Shown: positions 1 to 8,323 of the stretch, piece after piece
How the letters are laid out: each line of letters begins with the position of its first letter
How positions within the stretch are numbered: the stretch's first letter is position 1
Origin: Solimonas sp040391865
GTDB taxonomy: Bacteria; Pseudomonadota; Gammaproteobacteria; Nevskiales; Nevskiaceae
Length of the DNA stretch: 64,000 bases
Assembly: GCA_040391865.1 (NCBI GenBank)
Contig: JBEBWZ010000002.1
Coordinates: forward strand, 12,262 to 76,261
Direction: 5' to 3'
Notes under the pieces: generated by a model
Databases searched by the model: none
What the model was told of the DNA's origin: nothing
What the model saw: only the letters and a program-made list of their open reading frames with translations
Position numbers and translations under genes: made by a program

Positions 1-56
1 CGGCCCCAATCTCAGATGGCAACTGTGAGGCGGACTCACGGTGCAGACGATAGGTG

Positions 57-85
57 GGCACTGGCTCAAAACCTGAGCCAGTGCC
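57..85 (-). terminator. 12-bp hairpin downstream of the LysR gene
   Basis: A perfect 12-bp inverted repeat (57-68 with 74-85) and a 5-nt loop lie immediately after the stop codon of the minus-strand LysR gene. There is no clear U-tract after it on the minus strand, so it may act as an mRNA 3'-end stabiliser rather than a strict intrinsic terminator. Confidence 0.5.
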
Positions 86-1006
86 TCACAGCTCGTCGGG
101 ATTCTCGAACGAACCCATCAGTTGCTCGCGCAGCCAGCAGTTGGCCGGCTCGCTTTCGACGTTGGCGTGCCAGTAGAGATAGGCGTCCAGCGTCGGCAGT
201 TCCAGCGGGAACGGCAGGATCACGTTGCCGAACTGGCGGTTGGTCACCTGCGCGTAGCCCTGCGGCATGGTCAGCATCAGATCGGTCTGACTGACCACGC
301 GGCAGGCGGAAAAGTAATGCTGGCAGCGCAGGCGCACGCGCCGCTGCAGGCCGAGACGGCTCAGTTCCACGTCTTCGAGCCCGGGACCGCTGCGGCGCGA
401 GCTGACCAGGATGTGGCCGAGACGCAGGTAGGTTTTCAGATCCAGCTTGTTGCCGCGCCGTAGCGCCGGGTGGTCCTTGCGCGCCACCACCACCATCGGG
501 TCCAGCGCGACGCGGGTGCGGTGAATCGCTGGCGACACCGGCAGGAACACGTCGATCGCGGCATCGATGGTGCCCATCGCCAGTTCCGATTCGAGTTGCT
601 TGCGGTCGCCGCGTACGGCAGCGATATCGATCTGTGGTGCCTGGGCGCTGACCCTCTGCATCAGGGTTGGCAGCAATGTGGACTCCAGCACGTCGCGCAC
701 CGACAGGGTGAAGCTGCGCACGGTGGTCGCGGGATCGAAGCGGCTGACTTCATTGAGCGTGATCTCGAGCCCGCGCAGCGAGCGCCGCACCGGTTCGATC
801 AGGCTGCGTGCCAGCGGCGTCGGCACCATCATCCGGCCTTCACGTTCGAACAGCGGGTCGCCGAACATGTCGCGCAGGCGGCCCAGCGCGTGGCTGATCG
901 CCGGCTGGGTGAGGTTGAGGGTGCGGCTGGCGCGGGTGATGCCGCCCTCCGTATAGATCGCTTCGAAGACGACGAACAGATTCAGGTCGATGCGATTCAG
1001 ATGCAC
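86..1006 (-). CDS. LysR-family transcriptional regulator
   Basis: This 306-residue protein has the LysR layout. An N-terminal winged helix-turn-helix lies at about residues 5-65 (TRASRTLNLTQPAISHALGR region), followed by a substrate-binding domain to the C-terminus. Length is normal for the family. The called start is GTG at 1006; no strong Shine-Dalgarno is visible, so a nearby start is possible. The gene is divergent from the SDR at 1134, and a 21-bp dyad lies between them, so it probably autoregulates and controls the SDR / phosphotransferase / acyl-CoA dehydrogenase run. The inducer cannot be read from sequence. Confidence 0.9.
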   Translation of the reverse strand: MHLNRIDLNLFVVFEAIYTEGGITRASRTLNLTQPAISHALGRLRDMFGDPLFEREGRMMVPTPLARSLIEPVRRSLRGLEITLNEVSRFDPATTVRSFTLSVRDVLESTLLPTLMQRVSAQAPQIDIAAVRGDRKQLESELAMGTIDAAIDVFLPVSPAIHRTRVALDPMVVVARKDHPALRRGNKLDLKTYLRLGHILVSSRRSGPGLEDVELSRLGLQRRVRLRCQHYFSACRVVSQTDLMLTMPQGYAQVTNRQFGNVILPFPLELPTLDAYLYWHANVESEPANCWLREQLMGSFENPDEL

Positions 1007-1023
1007 GAAACTTATGCCCGGAA

Positions 1024-1044
1024 ATTCAAACTATTCATTTGAAT
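1024..1044. promoter_or_regulatory. Putative LysR operator (ATTCAAA-N7-TTTGAAT)
   Basis: A perfect 7-bp inverted repeat with a 7-nt spacer lies between the divergent LysR and SDR genes, 18 bp from the LysR start. LysR proteins usually bind interrupted dyads of this kind between themselves and their target. The AT-rich core contrasts with the GC-rich surroundings. Confidence 0.55.
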
Positions 1045-1133
1045 GATTGTAGTGAGCGGCATACGCTGCCAGCAAGCTGCCCCTTGTCAGCTTTGGCGCG
1101 TCACTGCGGCGACGCGAGCCACCGGAGATCTGC

Positions 1134-1964
1134 TTGAACACTTTCACGGGTAAAACCGCGGTCATTACCGGCGCTGCCAGCGGCTTTGGCCGCGAACTGG
1201 CGATCCTGTGCGCGCAGGAAGGGATGAATCTGGTGCTGTCCGATGTCGACGCGCAAGGTCTCAGCGGCACCCAGGCGCTGCTGCCGAATGGCACCCGGAC
1301 GCTGCTGCAGACCTGCAATGTCGGCGACGCCGCCGAGGTGGAATCGCTGGCGCAGCAGGCCTACGCGCGTTTCGGCAGCGTGGCGCTGCTGTTCAACAAC
1401 GCCGGCGTGGCCGTCGGCGGCCCCACCTGGACCACGACGCTCGAAGACTGGAAGTGGGTGCTCGACGTGAACCTGATGGGCGTGGTGCACGGCGTGCGCA
1501 GCTTCGTGCCACGGATGCTGCAGCAGACCGAGCCAGCGCACGTGATCAACACCGCGTCGGTGGCCGGCTTGCTGTCGGTGCCGGCGTCCAGCGTGTATTG
1601 CGTCAGCAAGCATGCGGTGGTGACGCTGTCCGAGTGCCTGCACCACGAGCTCACGGCGGCGAGTGCCGCGATCAAGGTCTCGGTGCTGTGCCCGGCTTTC
1701 GTCAACACCGGCATTGCCGACGCCGCGCGCAACCGGCCGAAGGAACTGGCGGCAGCCAATCCGCTGGCGGCGCCCTATGAGGAGCGCGTGCGTCAGGCGA
1801 CACGCGCCGGCAAGCTTTCCGCCGCGGATATCGCGCGGATCACTTTCGACGCGATCCGCGAGGAGCGCTTCTACATCCTGCCGCACCGTGCGATCAAAGC
1901 CGCGGTCGAGATGCGGATGCAGGACATCCTCAACGAACGTACCCCCACCAATCCGATGCCGTGA
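1134..1964 (+). CDS. Short-chain dehydrogenase/reductase (SDR)
   Basis: This 276-residue classical SDR has a Rossmann cofactor motif TGAASGFG near residue 12, an NNAG motif near residue 90 and an active-site Y-C-V-S-K near residue 160. It should use NAD(P)H for oxidation or reduction of a hydroxyl/keto group. The start is TTG at 1134 with GGAG 7 nt upstream; no ATG fits as well. It heads a same-strand run with a phosphotransferase and an acyl-CoA dehydrogenase, which suggests catabolism of a hydroxylated acyl or isoprenoid chain (inference). The substrate is unknown. Confidence 0.88.
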   Translation: MNTFTGKTAVITGAASGFGRELAILCAQEGMNLVLSDVDAQGLSGTQALLPNGTRTLLQTCNVGDAAEVESLAQQAYARFGSVALLFNNAGVAVGGPTWTTTLEDWKWVLDVNLMGVVHGVRSFVPRMLQQTEPAHVINTASVAGLLSVPASSVYCVSKHAVVTLSECLHHELTAASAAIKVSVLCPAFVNTGIADAARNRPKELAAANPLAAPYEERVRQATRAGKLSAADIARITFDAIREERFYILPHRAIKAAVEMRMQDILNERTPTNPMP

Positions 1965-2024
1965 GCGCACCGCGCTCGCGTCTCGTCCATCCACGATCCG
2001 GCACGCCAGGAGTTTGCGCAGGCC

Positions 2025-3113
2025 ATGACTTCAAGCAATAACCAGAACAGCACCGATTCCACACCGACGACTCCGGCAAAGGCGCAGCAGTCCTTCGATG
2101 TCGCACGGCTGCAGGCATATCTGCAGGAAAAGATTCCCGGCTTCGGCGGTGACCTGCAGGTGGCGCAGTTCGAGGGCGGGCAATCGAACCCGACGTTCCG
2201 CCTGACCGCCGGCGCTCAGCGCTATGTGCTGCGGCGCAAGCCGGCCGGCAAGCTGTTGCCGTCGGCACATGCGGTGGATCGCGAGTTCCGGGTGATCTCG
2301 GCGCTGCATGGCAGCGAAGTGCCGGTCGCAAAGCCGTATGTGCTGTGCGAGGACGACAGCGTCATCGGCTCGGCGTTCTACATCATGGAATGCGTCGATG
2401 GCCGCGTGCTCTGGGACCCGTCGCTTCCGGGCTTCGACAAGGCGCAGCGCACGGCGATGTTTCATGAGATGAACCGCGTGATCTCGGCACTGCATCGCGT
2501 CGATCCGGCCAGCGTCGGGCTGGCCGACTACGGCAAGCCGGGCAATTACTTTGCACGCCAGATCGATCGCTGGAGCAAGCAGTACCGCGCCTCGGAAACC
2601 GAGACCATCGATGCGATGGAACGCCTGATCGAATGGTTGCCGGCCAACATCCCGCCCGGCGAGGAGGTGTCGATCGTGCACGGCGATTACCGCCTCGACA
2701 ATCTGATGTTCCACCCCACCGAGCCGCGCGTGCTCGCGGTGCTGGATTGGGAGTTGTCGACCCTCGGCCATCCGCTGGCCGATTTCTCGTATCACTGCAT
2801 GACCTGGCAGATTCCGGCGGGTGCGACTCGCGGACTCGGGGGCGCCGATCTGGCCGCGCTGGGCATTCCGTCCGAGTCGGAATATGTCGCCGAGTACTGC
2901 CGCAATACCGGCCGCGCCGCGATCGATCCCGGCCACTGGAATTTCTACATGGCCTACAACCTGTTCCGCCTCTCCGGCATCCTGCAGGGAATCATGGGTC
3001 GTGTGAAAGACGGCACCGCCACCAGTCAGCGCGCGCTGGAAATGGGCCGCGCCGCACGGCCGCTGGCCGAGATGGGCTGGCAGCGCGTCGAAAAAATCCT
3101 GCGCGGTCGCTGA
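2025..3113 (+). CDS. Phosphotransferase (APH/ACAD10-type kinase-like) family protein
   Basis: This 362-residue protein has the aminoglycoside-phosphotransferase/choline-kinase fold. The Brenner motif VHGDYRLDN near residue 222 supplies the catalytic Asp, and LDWE near residue 242 is the metal-binding Asp. Bacterial members beside acyl-CoA dehydrogenases resemble the kinase half of human ACAD10/11, which phosphorylates 4-hydroxyacyl-CoAs. The start is ATG 2025 with CAGGAG upstream. The adjacent acyl-CoA dehydrogenase 41 bp downstream supports a 4-hydroxy acid catabolic role (inference from context). A drug-resistance role is unlikely. Confidence 0.87.
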   Translation: MTSSNNQNSTDSTPTTPAKAQQSFDVARLQAYLQEKIPGFGGDLQVAQFEGGQSNPTFRLTAGAQRYVLRRKPAGKLLPSAHAVDREFRVISALHGSEVPVAKPYVLCEDDSVIGSAFYIMECVDGRVLWDPSLPGFDKAQRTAMFHEMNRVISALHRVDPASVGLADYGKPGNYFARQIDRWSKQYRASETETIDAMERLIEWLPANIPPGEEVSIVHGDYRLDNLMFHPTEPRVLAVLDWELSTLGHPLADFSYHCMTWQIPAGATRGLGGADLAALGIPSESEYVAEYCRNTGRAAIDPGHWNFYMAYNLFRLSGILQGIMGRVKDGTATSQRALEMGRAARPLAEMGWQRVEKILRGR

Positions 3114-3154
3114 AGTTTCCTTCAGCACCGCCCCCCTGTTACCGGAGCCTTCCG

Positions 3155-4399
3155 ATGAATTTCGAATACTCACAGAAAACCCTGGCGCTGATGGCGCGAC
3201 TCAATGCGTTCATGGATGAAAACATCTATCCGAACGAGCAGCGCTTCTTCGACGAAGTGGCACAAGGCGATCGCTGGCAGCCGACGCAGATCATCGAGGA
3301 GATGAAGCAGAAGGCCAAGGCCGCCGATCTGTGGAATCTGTTCCTGCCGCAGTCGGAGCGCGGTGCCGGCCTCAGCAATCTCGAATACGCGCCGCTGTGC
3401 GAGATCATGGGCCGCGTGGTCTGGGCACCGGAGGTGTTCAACTGCTCGGCGCCGGATACCGGCAACATGGAAGTGCTGGAGCGTTACGGCAGCGAGGAGC
3501 ACAAGCAGCAGTGGCTGCAGCCGCTGCTCGAGGGCCGTATCCGTTCCTGCTTCGCGATGACCGAGCCGGAAGTCGCGTCCAGCGACGCCACCAACATCGC
3601 CAGCGTGATCCGTCGCGAGGGCAACGAGTATGTGATCAACGGCCGCAAGTGGTGGTCGTCCGGCGCCAACGATCCGCGCTGCAAGATTTTCATCTTCATG
3701 GGCAAGACCGACCCGGACAACCCGAGCCGCCACAGCCAGCAGTCGATGATTCTGGTGCCGCGCGATACGCCGGGCGTGAAGATCCTGCGCCATCTGCCGG
3801 TCTTCGGTTACGACGATGCCCCGCACGGTCACGCCGAGATCCTGTTCGACAATGTGCGTGTGCCGGTGTCGAACATCCTGCTCGGTGAAGGCCGCGGCTT
3901 CGAGATCGCGCAGGGGCGGCTCGGACCGGGCCGCATTCATCACTGCATGCGTCTGATCGGCCTCGCCGAACGCGCGCTGGAGAAGATGTGCCGGCGCGCA
4001 CTGTCGCGCGTCGCTTTCGGCAAACCGGTGGCAGCGCAGACGGTGACACTGGAGCGCATTGCCGAAGCACGCATCCTGATCGATCAGGCGCGGCTGCTGA
4101 CGCTGAAGGCGGCGTACATGATGGATACCGTCGGCAACAAGGTCGCCGCGAAGGAAATCGCGATGATCAAGGTCGCGGCACCGAACATGGCCTGTCAGGT
4201 GATCGACTGGGCGATCCAGGTGCACGGCGGCGGTGGCGTCACCGACGAATTCGGCCTGTCCTACGCCTACGCGCAGGCGCGCACGCTGCGTCTCGCCGAC
4301 GGTCCGGATGAAGTGCATCGCAACCAGATCGGCAAGCTCGAACTGGGCCGCTATGCGTCTCCCGACGTGCTGCGCGCGTTTGGAAGCAAGGGCCGATAG
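3155..4399 (+). CDS. Acyl-CoA dehydrogenase, ACAD10/11-like
   Basis: This 414-residue flavoprotein has the standard three-domain acyl-CoA dehydrogenase layout. A FAMTEPEVASSD motif marks the FAD-binding middle domain. The C-terminal HGGGGVTDEFG motif and the DGPDEVH stretch contain the expected catalytic-base region. The ATG at 3155 has GGAG 8 nt upstream and starts at the natural N-terminus, although the frame is open much further upstream. It directly follows the APH-type kinase, the gene order typical of the bacterial equivalents of the ACAD10/11 fusion. It probably acts on a phosphorylated 4-hydroxyacyl-CoA or a branched/long acyl-CoA. Confidence 0.92.
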   Translation: MNFEYSQKTLALMARLNAFMDENIYPNEQRFFDEVAQGDRWQPTQIIEEMKQKAKAADLWNLFLPQSERGAGLSNLEYAPLCEIMGRVVWAPEVFNCSAPDTGNMEVLERYGSEEHKQQWLQPLLEGRIRSCFAMTEPEVASSDATNIASVIRREGNEYVINGRKWWSSGANDPRCKIFIFMGKTDPDNPSRHSQQSMILVPRDTPGVKILRHLPVFGYDDAPHGHAEILFDNVRVPVSNILLGEGRGFEIAQGRLGPGRIHHCMRLIGLAERALEKMCRRALSRVAFGKPVAAQTVTLERIAEARILIDQARLLTLKAAYMMDTVGNKVAAKEIAMIKVAAPNMACQVIDWAIQVHGGGGVTDEFGLSYAYAQARTLRLADGPDEVHRNQIGKLELGRYASPDVLRAFGSKGR

Positions 4400-4431
4400 T
4401 GGCCTTTTAAGCAGCCGCCACGCGGCTGGAT

Positions 4432-4474
4432 CGGATGGGTACAGATAGACCGACAGCGCTTCTGTACCCATCCG
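4432..4474 (+). terminator. Perfect 13-bp hairpin after the acyl-CoA dehydrogenase gene
   Basis: Arms 4432-4444 and 4462-4474 are perfectly complementary over 13 bp with a 17-nt loop, 33 nt after the stop codon. A T-rich but interrupted stretch follows. It probably ends the SDR / kinase / dehydrogenase transcript. A 6-bp hairpin at 4412-4428 precedes it. Confidence 0.5.
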
Positions 4475-4657
4475 GTTTGCTGTTCTCTGTGTCTGTGAAA
4501 TCTCCCCCTTGTCCGCATACTGAAGTCATCTGCCATCGTCTTTGCGGTTAGCGCACCATCCGTGTGAAACCGTACAGAGCGTTGCCGCAGCAATAGCTTC
4601 TTATGAGAGCGACGGCACCTGCCGCCGACGGTTACGTGTGACAAAGGAGAGGAGACA

Positions 4658-6604
4658 ATGAGAGCAATGCTCAGAGGAGCGCTGTGCCTGGGCGCGGGTG
4701 GCATCTTGCTGGGGGCGCCGTTCGCTGCATCGGCACTTCCGTTTTCATTCGGCGAGATCGAAGGAAAGTTCGATACCACGCTGTCGATGGGTGCGACCTT
4801 CCGCATGCAGGACGCCGACCCGACCCTGATCGGCATCTCCAACGGTGGCCTGGCCCGCTCGGTGAACGAGGACGATGGCAATCTGGCCTTCGACAAGGGC
4901 GATGCGGTTTCCGCCGTCGCCAAAGCCACTCATGATCTTGAATTGAAGTGGCGCGAATTCGGCCTGTTCACCCGCTTCAGCTATTTCTACGATGCCGTCG
5001 CCGCCGATGCCGATCATCGCGAACGGCGCGTGCCGCCGGGCGGATTTCCCAACGCCGACCGCGGTGAACACCAGTACGAACTGGGCGCCCGTGGCCGTGA
5101 CCGCCTGGAATCGGAAATCGATCTGCTGGATCTGTTCGTTTACGGCCGTTTCGATTTCGGCGGTGGCCGCACGCTGGCCGTGCGCGCCGGCAACCAGGTC
5201 GTGAGCTGGGGCGAAAGCACGTTCATCCAGAACGGCATCAACGCGATCAACCCGATCGACGTCGCACGCATTCGCGTGCCCGGTTCCGAGCTGAAGGAAG
5301 CCTTGCTGCCGATTCCCATGCTGTGGGCGTCGTTCCAGCTCACCGAGTCCCTGAGCATGGAAGCGGTGTGGATGACCTCCTACAAGAAAACCGAGATCGA
5401 TCCGCGCGGGAGCTTCTTCTCGACCAACGATTACGTCTCGGATGACGGCGATCGCGCACTGGTCGGCTTCGGCCGGCGCCATGACGATAGCGTCATGCTC
5501 AATCCGGCCAATCCGAGTTCCATGGGGCCGGGCTCCGCCGCCGCATGGGTACCGCGCCAGGGTGGCCCCGATGTCGAGGACGCCGAGAAACAGTTCGGCG
5601 TGGCCTTGCGCTATTTCGCCGAGAACCTGGGCAGCACCGAGTTCGGTGCGTACTACCTGACCTACCACAGCCGCATACCGCTGATCTCCGGTTTCCGCGG
5701 TGCCGCCAGCAGTCCAGCCAATCTGCTGACCCCCACTCCGCCACCGCTGTGCTCCAGCGATGCGGCGGCGGCCGGCTGTCGCGGCAGCTTCTTCACCGAG
5801 TATCCCGCCAACATCGATCTGTACGGCCTGAGCTTCAACACCGACGGCCCGCTCGGCATCGCGCTGCAAGGTGAATACTCGTTCCGACCGAAGCAGCCGA
5901 TCCAGTTGGCCGGCACCGAAGTCCTGCTGCGCGGACTCGGCGTTCCCGGCAGCCTGGGCGCGGTGCCGCTGCCTGCGGGCACCTACATCCAGGGCTGGCG
6001 CGAGATCGAAATGCATCAGGCGCAGATGACCTTGACCAAGGCCTTCGGTCCGATGGCCGGCGCGCAGCAGTTCATCATGCTCGGCGAGGTCGGCGTCAAC
6101 CATCTGGCCCTGCCCGACGAGCTGCGCTTCAACGGTCCCGGCGCACACCTCCCTGCCTGCGGCTTTTCGGACCCCGCCACGGTGCTGGTGGCCGCCTCGA
6201 ACGGCTCCTGCCAGTCGGACGGTTTTGCCACCGATACCTCGTGGGGCTATCGCATCGTCAGCCGCATGGATTTCGAGAACGTGGTCGGCGCCGCGAGCCT
6301 GTCGCCGCGTCTGGTGTTCGCGCATGACGTCAATGGCGTCGGCCCGAACTTCAACCAGGACACCAAGGCGGTGACCGTGGGCGTCGGCTTCAACTACCTG
6401 CAGCGCTGGCAGGCCGATATCGGCTACACCACGTTCTTCGGCGGCCGCACCTACAGCGGCGTCGACGCCGCGCCTCTGGGCTTCGAGTATGCGCCAGGCG
6501 CCTATACGCCCGGCCATTCCAGCCAGACCGCCCCTTATTCCAGCAGCGCCAACCCGAACAAGGATCGCGACTTCCTCGCGATCAGTGTCTCGTACGCATT
6601 CTGA
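4658..6604 (+). CDS. DUF1302 family outer-membrane protein
   Basis: This 648-residue protein has a clear signal peptide (basic start, hydrophobic core, cleavage near ASA-LPF around residue 27) and alternating beta-strand character through to a C-terminal aromatic residue (SVSYAF), as in outer-membrane barrels. Content and length match DUF1302, a family often found with DUF1329 proteins in Pseudomonas-like and hydrocarbon- or steroid-degrading bacteria. The ATG follows a strong AAGGAGAGGAG site. A 258-bp leader separates it from the upstream operon, so it probably has its own promoter. The role is likely uptake or surface handling of a hydrophobic substrate (inference). Confidence 0.85.
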   Translation: MRAMLRGALCLGAGGILLGAPFAASALPFSFGEIEGKFDTTLSMGATFRMQDADPTLIGISNGGLARSVNEDDGNLAFDKGDAVSAVAKATHDLELKWREFGLFTRFSYFYDAVAADADHRERRVPPGGFPNADRGEHQYELGARGRDRLESEIDLLDLFVYGRFDFGGGRTLAVRAGNQVVSWGESTFIQNGINAINPIDVARIRVPGSELKEALLPIPMLWASFQLTESLSMEAVWMTSYKKTEIDPRGSFFSTNDYVSDDGDRALVGFGRRHDDSVMLNPANPSSMGPGSAAAWVPRQGGPDVEDAEKQFGVALRYFAENLGSTEFGAYYLTYHSRIPLISGFRGAASSPANLLTPTPPPLCSSDAAAAGCRGSFFTEYPANIDLYGLSFNTDGPLGIALQGEYSFRPKQPIQLAGTEVLLRGLGVPGSLGAVPLPAGTYIQGWREIEMHQAQMTLTKAFGPMAGAQQFIMLGEVGVNHLALPDELRFNGPGAHLPACGFSDPATVLVAASNGSCQSDGFATDTSWGYRIVSRMDFENVVGAASLSPRLVFAHDVNGVGPNFNQDTKAVTVGVGFNYLQRWQADIGYTTFFGGRTYSGVDAAPLGFEYAPGAYTPGHSSQTAPYSSSANPNKDRDFLAISVSYAF

Positions 6605-6629
6605 TCGGGACCGAACGGAGCATTCATTC

Positions 6630-7985
6630 ATGAAACTCACCACTCTCATTTCCGCCAGTTGCCTGCTGCTGGCTTCCGGCGTCACCTACGCGGCGGTCTC
6701 CGCGGAGGAAGCGGCCAAGCTCGGACAATCACTGACGCCGATCGGCGCGGAGAAAGCCGGCAACGCCGCGGGCACCATTCCTGCCTGGACCGGCGGCCTG
6801 ACCAAGGCCGTACCGGGTTTCGTCCCGGGCGGTCACTACCCGGACCCGTACCCGGACGACAAGATCCAGTTCACGATCGACGCTAAGAACATGGCGCAGC
6901 ACAAGGACCACCTGTCTCCCGGCCAGATGGCGCTGCTGCAGCGTTATCCCAGCTGGAAGATGCACGTCTATCCGACACGCCGCAGCGCCGCGTTCCCGCA
7001 GGGCATCTACGACGAGAGCAAGGCCAACGCCACCAAGGTGAAGCTGGTTGCGGGCGGCAACGGCTTTGAAGGCGCCACCGGCGGCGTCACCTTCCCGATT
7101 CCGCAGAACGGCCTCGAAGCGATCTGGAACCACATGACCGCCTACAAGGGCGAGCTGTACGCAACGTCATGGGCACAGGCCGCAGTGACTGCCAGCGGCG
7201 CATACAACCTGGTGCGCTTCGATTACGAGTACGACTTCATCTACGGCAGCCAGAAGCGCAAGCCGGAAGACCGCAACTCGGACCTGCTGTTCTACTTCCT
7301 GCAGACGATCAAGGACCCGCCGCGCCTGGCCGGCGGCATCCTGCTGGTGCACGAGTACGCCAATCAGGTCGCCAATCCACGCAAGGCCTGGACCTACAAT
7401 CCCGGTCAGCGGCGCGTGCGTCTTGCACCCAACGTCGCTTACGACAATCCGGGTACCGCGTCCGACGGACTGCGCACCAACGATGACTTCCTGATGTTCA
7501 ACGGCGCCACCGACCGTTACGACTGGAAGCTGGTGGGCAAGAAGGAAATGTACATCCCGTACAACTCGTACAAGATCAGCGGCCCCCAGCTCAAGATCAA
7601 GGATGTGCTGCAGGCCGGCCACGTCAATCCGGAACCCGCGCGGTATGAGCTGCATCGCGTCTGGGTGGTCGAGGCCACGCTCAAGCCGGGCACTTCGCAC
7701 CTGTACAAGCGCCGCACCTTCTTCCTCGACGAGGACAGCTGGGTCATCCACGTCCAGGACAAGTACGACAACCGCGATCAGCTGTGGCGCGTGGACGAAC
7801 TGCACACCACGCAGTTCTACGATGTGCCGTTCCTGAATGCGGCACTGGAGGTGAAGCATGACCTGCAGTCCGGCCGTTACCTCGCGATGAACATCCGCAA
7901 CGAGGACACCAAGATCTATCAGCCGGTCAACCGTACGCCTTCGGACTTCACGCCGAACGCGCTGCGCGACAAGGGCACCCGCTAA
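6630..7985 (+). CDS. DUF1329 domain-containing (LolA-like fold) exported protein
   Basis: This 451-residue protein has a signal peptide ending near VTYAA (residues 1-22) and the conserved DUF1329 body (LGQSLTPIGAEKAGN start, repeated Tyr/Trp-rich beta segments). The frame is open upstream, but the ATG at 6630 gives the signal peptide and lies 25 bp after the DUF1302 stop, so the two are co-transcribed. The family is predicted periplasmic or outer-membrane associated and pairs with DUF1302, probably for transport of lipophilic molecules. A strong terminator follows. Confidence 0.87.
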   Translation: MKLTTLISASCLLLASGVTYAAVSAEEAAKLGQSLTPIGAEKAGNAAGTIPAWTGGLTKAVPGFVPGGHYPDPYPDDKIQFTIDAKNMAQHKDHLSPGQMALLQRYPSWKMHVYPTRRSAAFPQGIYDESKANATKVKLVAGGNGFEGATGGVTFPIPQNGLEAIWNHMTAYKGELYATSWAQAAVTASGAYNLVRFDYEYDFIYGSQKRKPEDRNSDLLFYFLQTIKDPPRLAGGILLVHEYANQVANPRKAWTYNPGQRRVRLAPNVAYDNPGTASDGLRTNDDFLMFNGATDRYDWKLVGKKEMYIPYNSYKISGPQLKIKDVLQAGHVNPEPARYELHRVWVVEATLKPGTSHLYKRRTFFLDEDSWVIHVQDKYDNRDQLWRVDELHTTQFYDVPFLNAALEVKHDLQSGRYLAMNIRNEDTKIYQPVNRTPSDFTPNALRDKGTR

Positions 7986-8023
7986 GCCGTCGCATTCCCC
8001 GGCGTCCGCTCCTTGGCGCCGGC

Positions 8024-8066
8024 AACCCCGCAGTCAGCCCGCAAGGGCGCTGCGGGGTTCTTTTTT
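8024..8066 (+). terminator. Rho-independent terminator of the DUF1302-DUF1329 operon
   Basis: A 10-bp perfect GC-rich stem (8024-8033 with 8050-8059) is followed by C and six T residues (8061-8066). It lies 39 nt after the DUF1329 stop codon and is the clearest intrinsic terminator in the window. Confidence 0.92.
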
Positions 8067-8108
8067 GGGGCAACCCTTCTGATTCACCCGTTCATGTCGC
8101 GCGCCACA

Positions 8109-8222
8109 GGGAGGGGCTATGCACAGCCCGACGCAGTCGGATGTATCGAGACACGCCGTGCCTGCCTAGGTCACATCAATCCCTCGATACACCGCACAGC
8201 GTGCGGCTGTGCGTAGCCTCCC
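8109..8222. repeat. Nested inverted repeat, about 114 bp, between convergent operons
   Basis: Outer arms 8109-8128 and 8205-8222 are complementary apart from a 2-nt bulge and one mismatch. Inside them, TGTATCGAG at 8142-8150 pairs perfectly with 8183-8191, and a third small hairpin lies at 8194-8214. No open reading frame fits. It could be a MITE/REPIN-type element or a structured RNA. It sits in the 257-bp gap between the DUF1329 terminator and the minus-strand acyl-CoA dehydrogenase, which otherwise holds nothing recognisable. Confidence 0.55.
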
Positions 8223-8323
8223 AGTGGGACTCGGGACGAAAGCAGTTGAGTTGTTCCTCGAACCACGTCCATAGAATCGCTGGAAGATGGTTCCGATTCC
8301 GTGATCCTTCCGCGCGCTGCGAC

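Noticed and set aside
2025..3113. Aminoglycoside phosphotransferase resistance gene
   Set aside because: The APH-like fold here sits between an SDR and an acyl-CoA dehydrogenase, so a catabolic ACAD10/11-type kinase role fits better.
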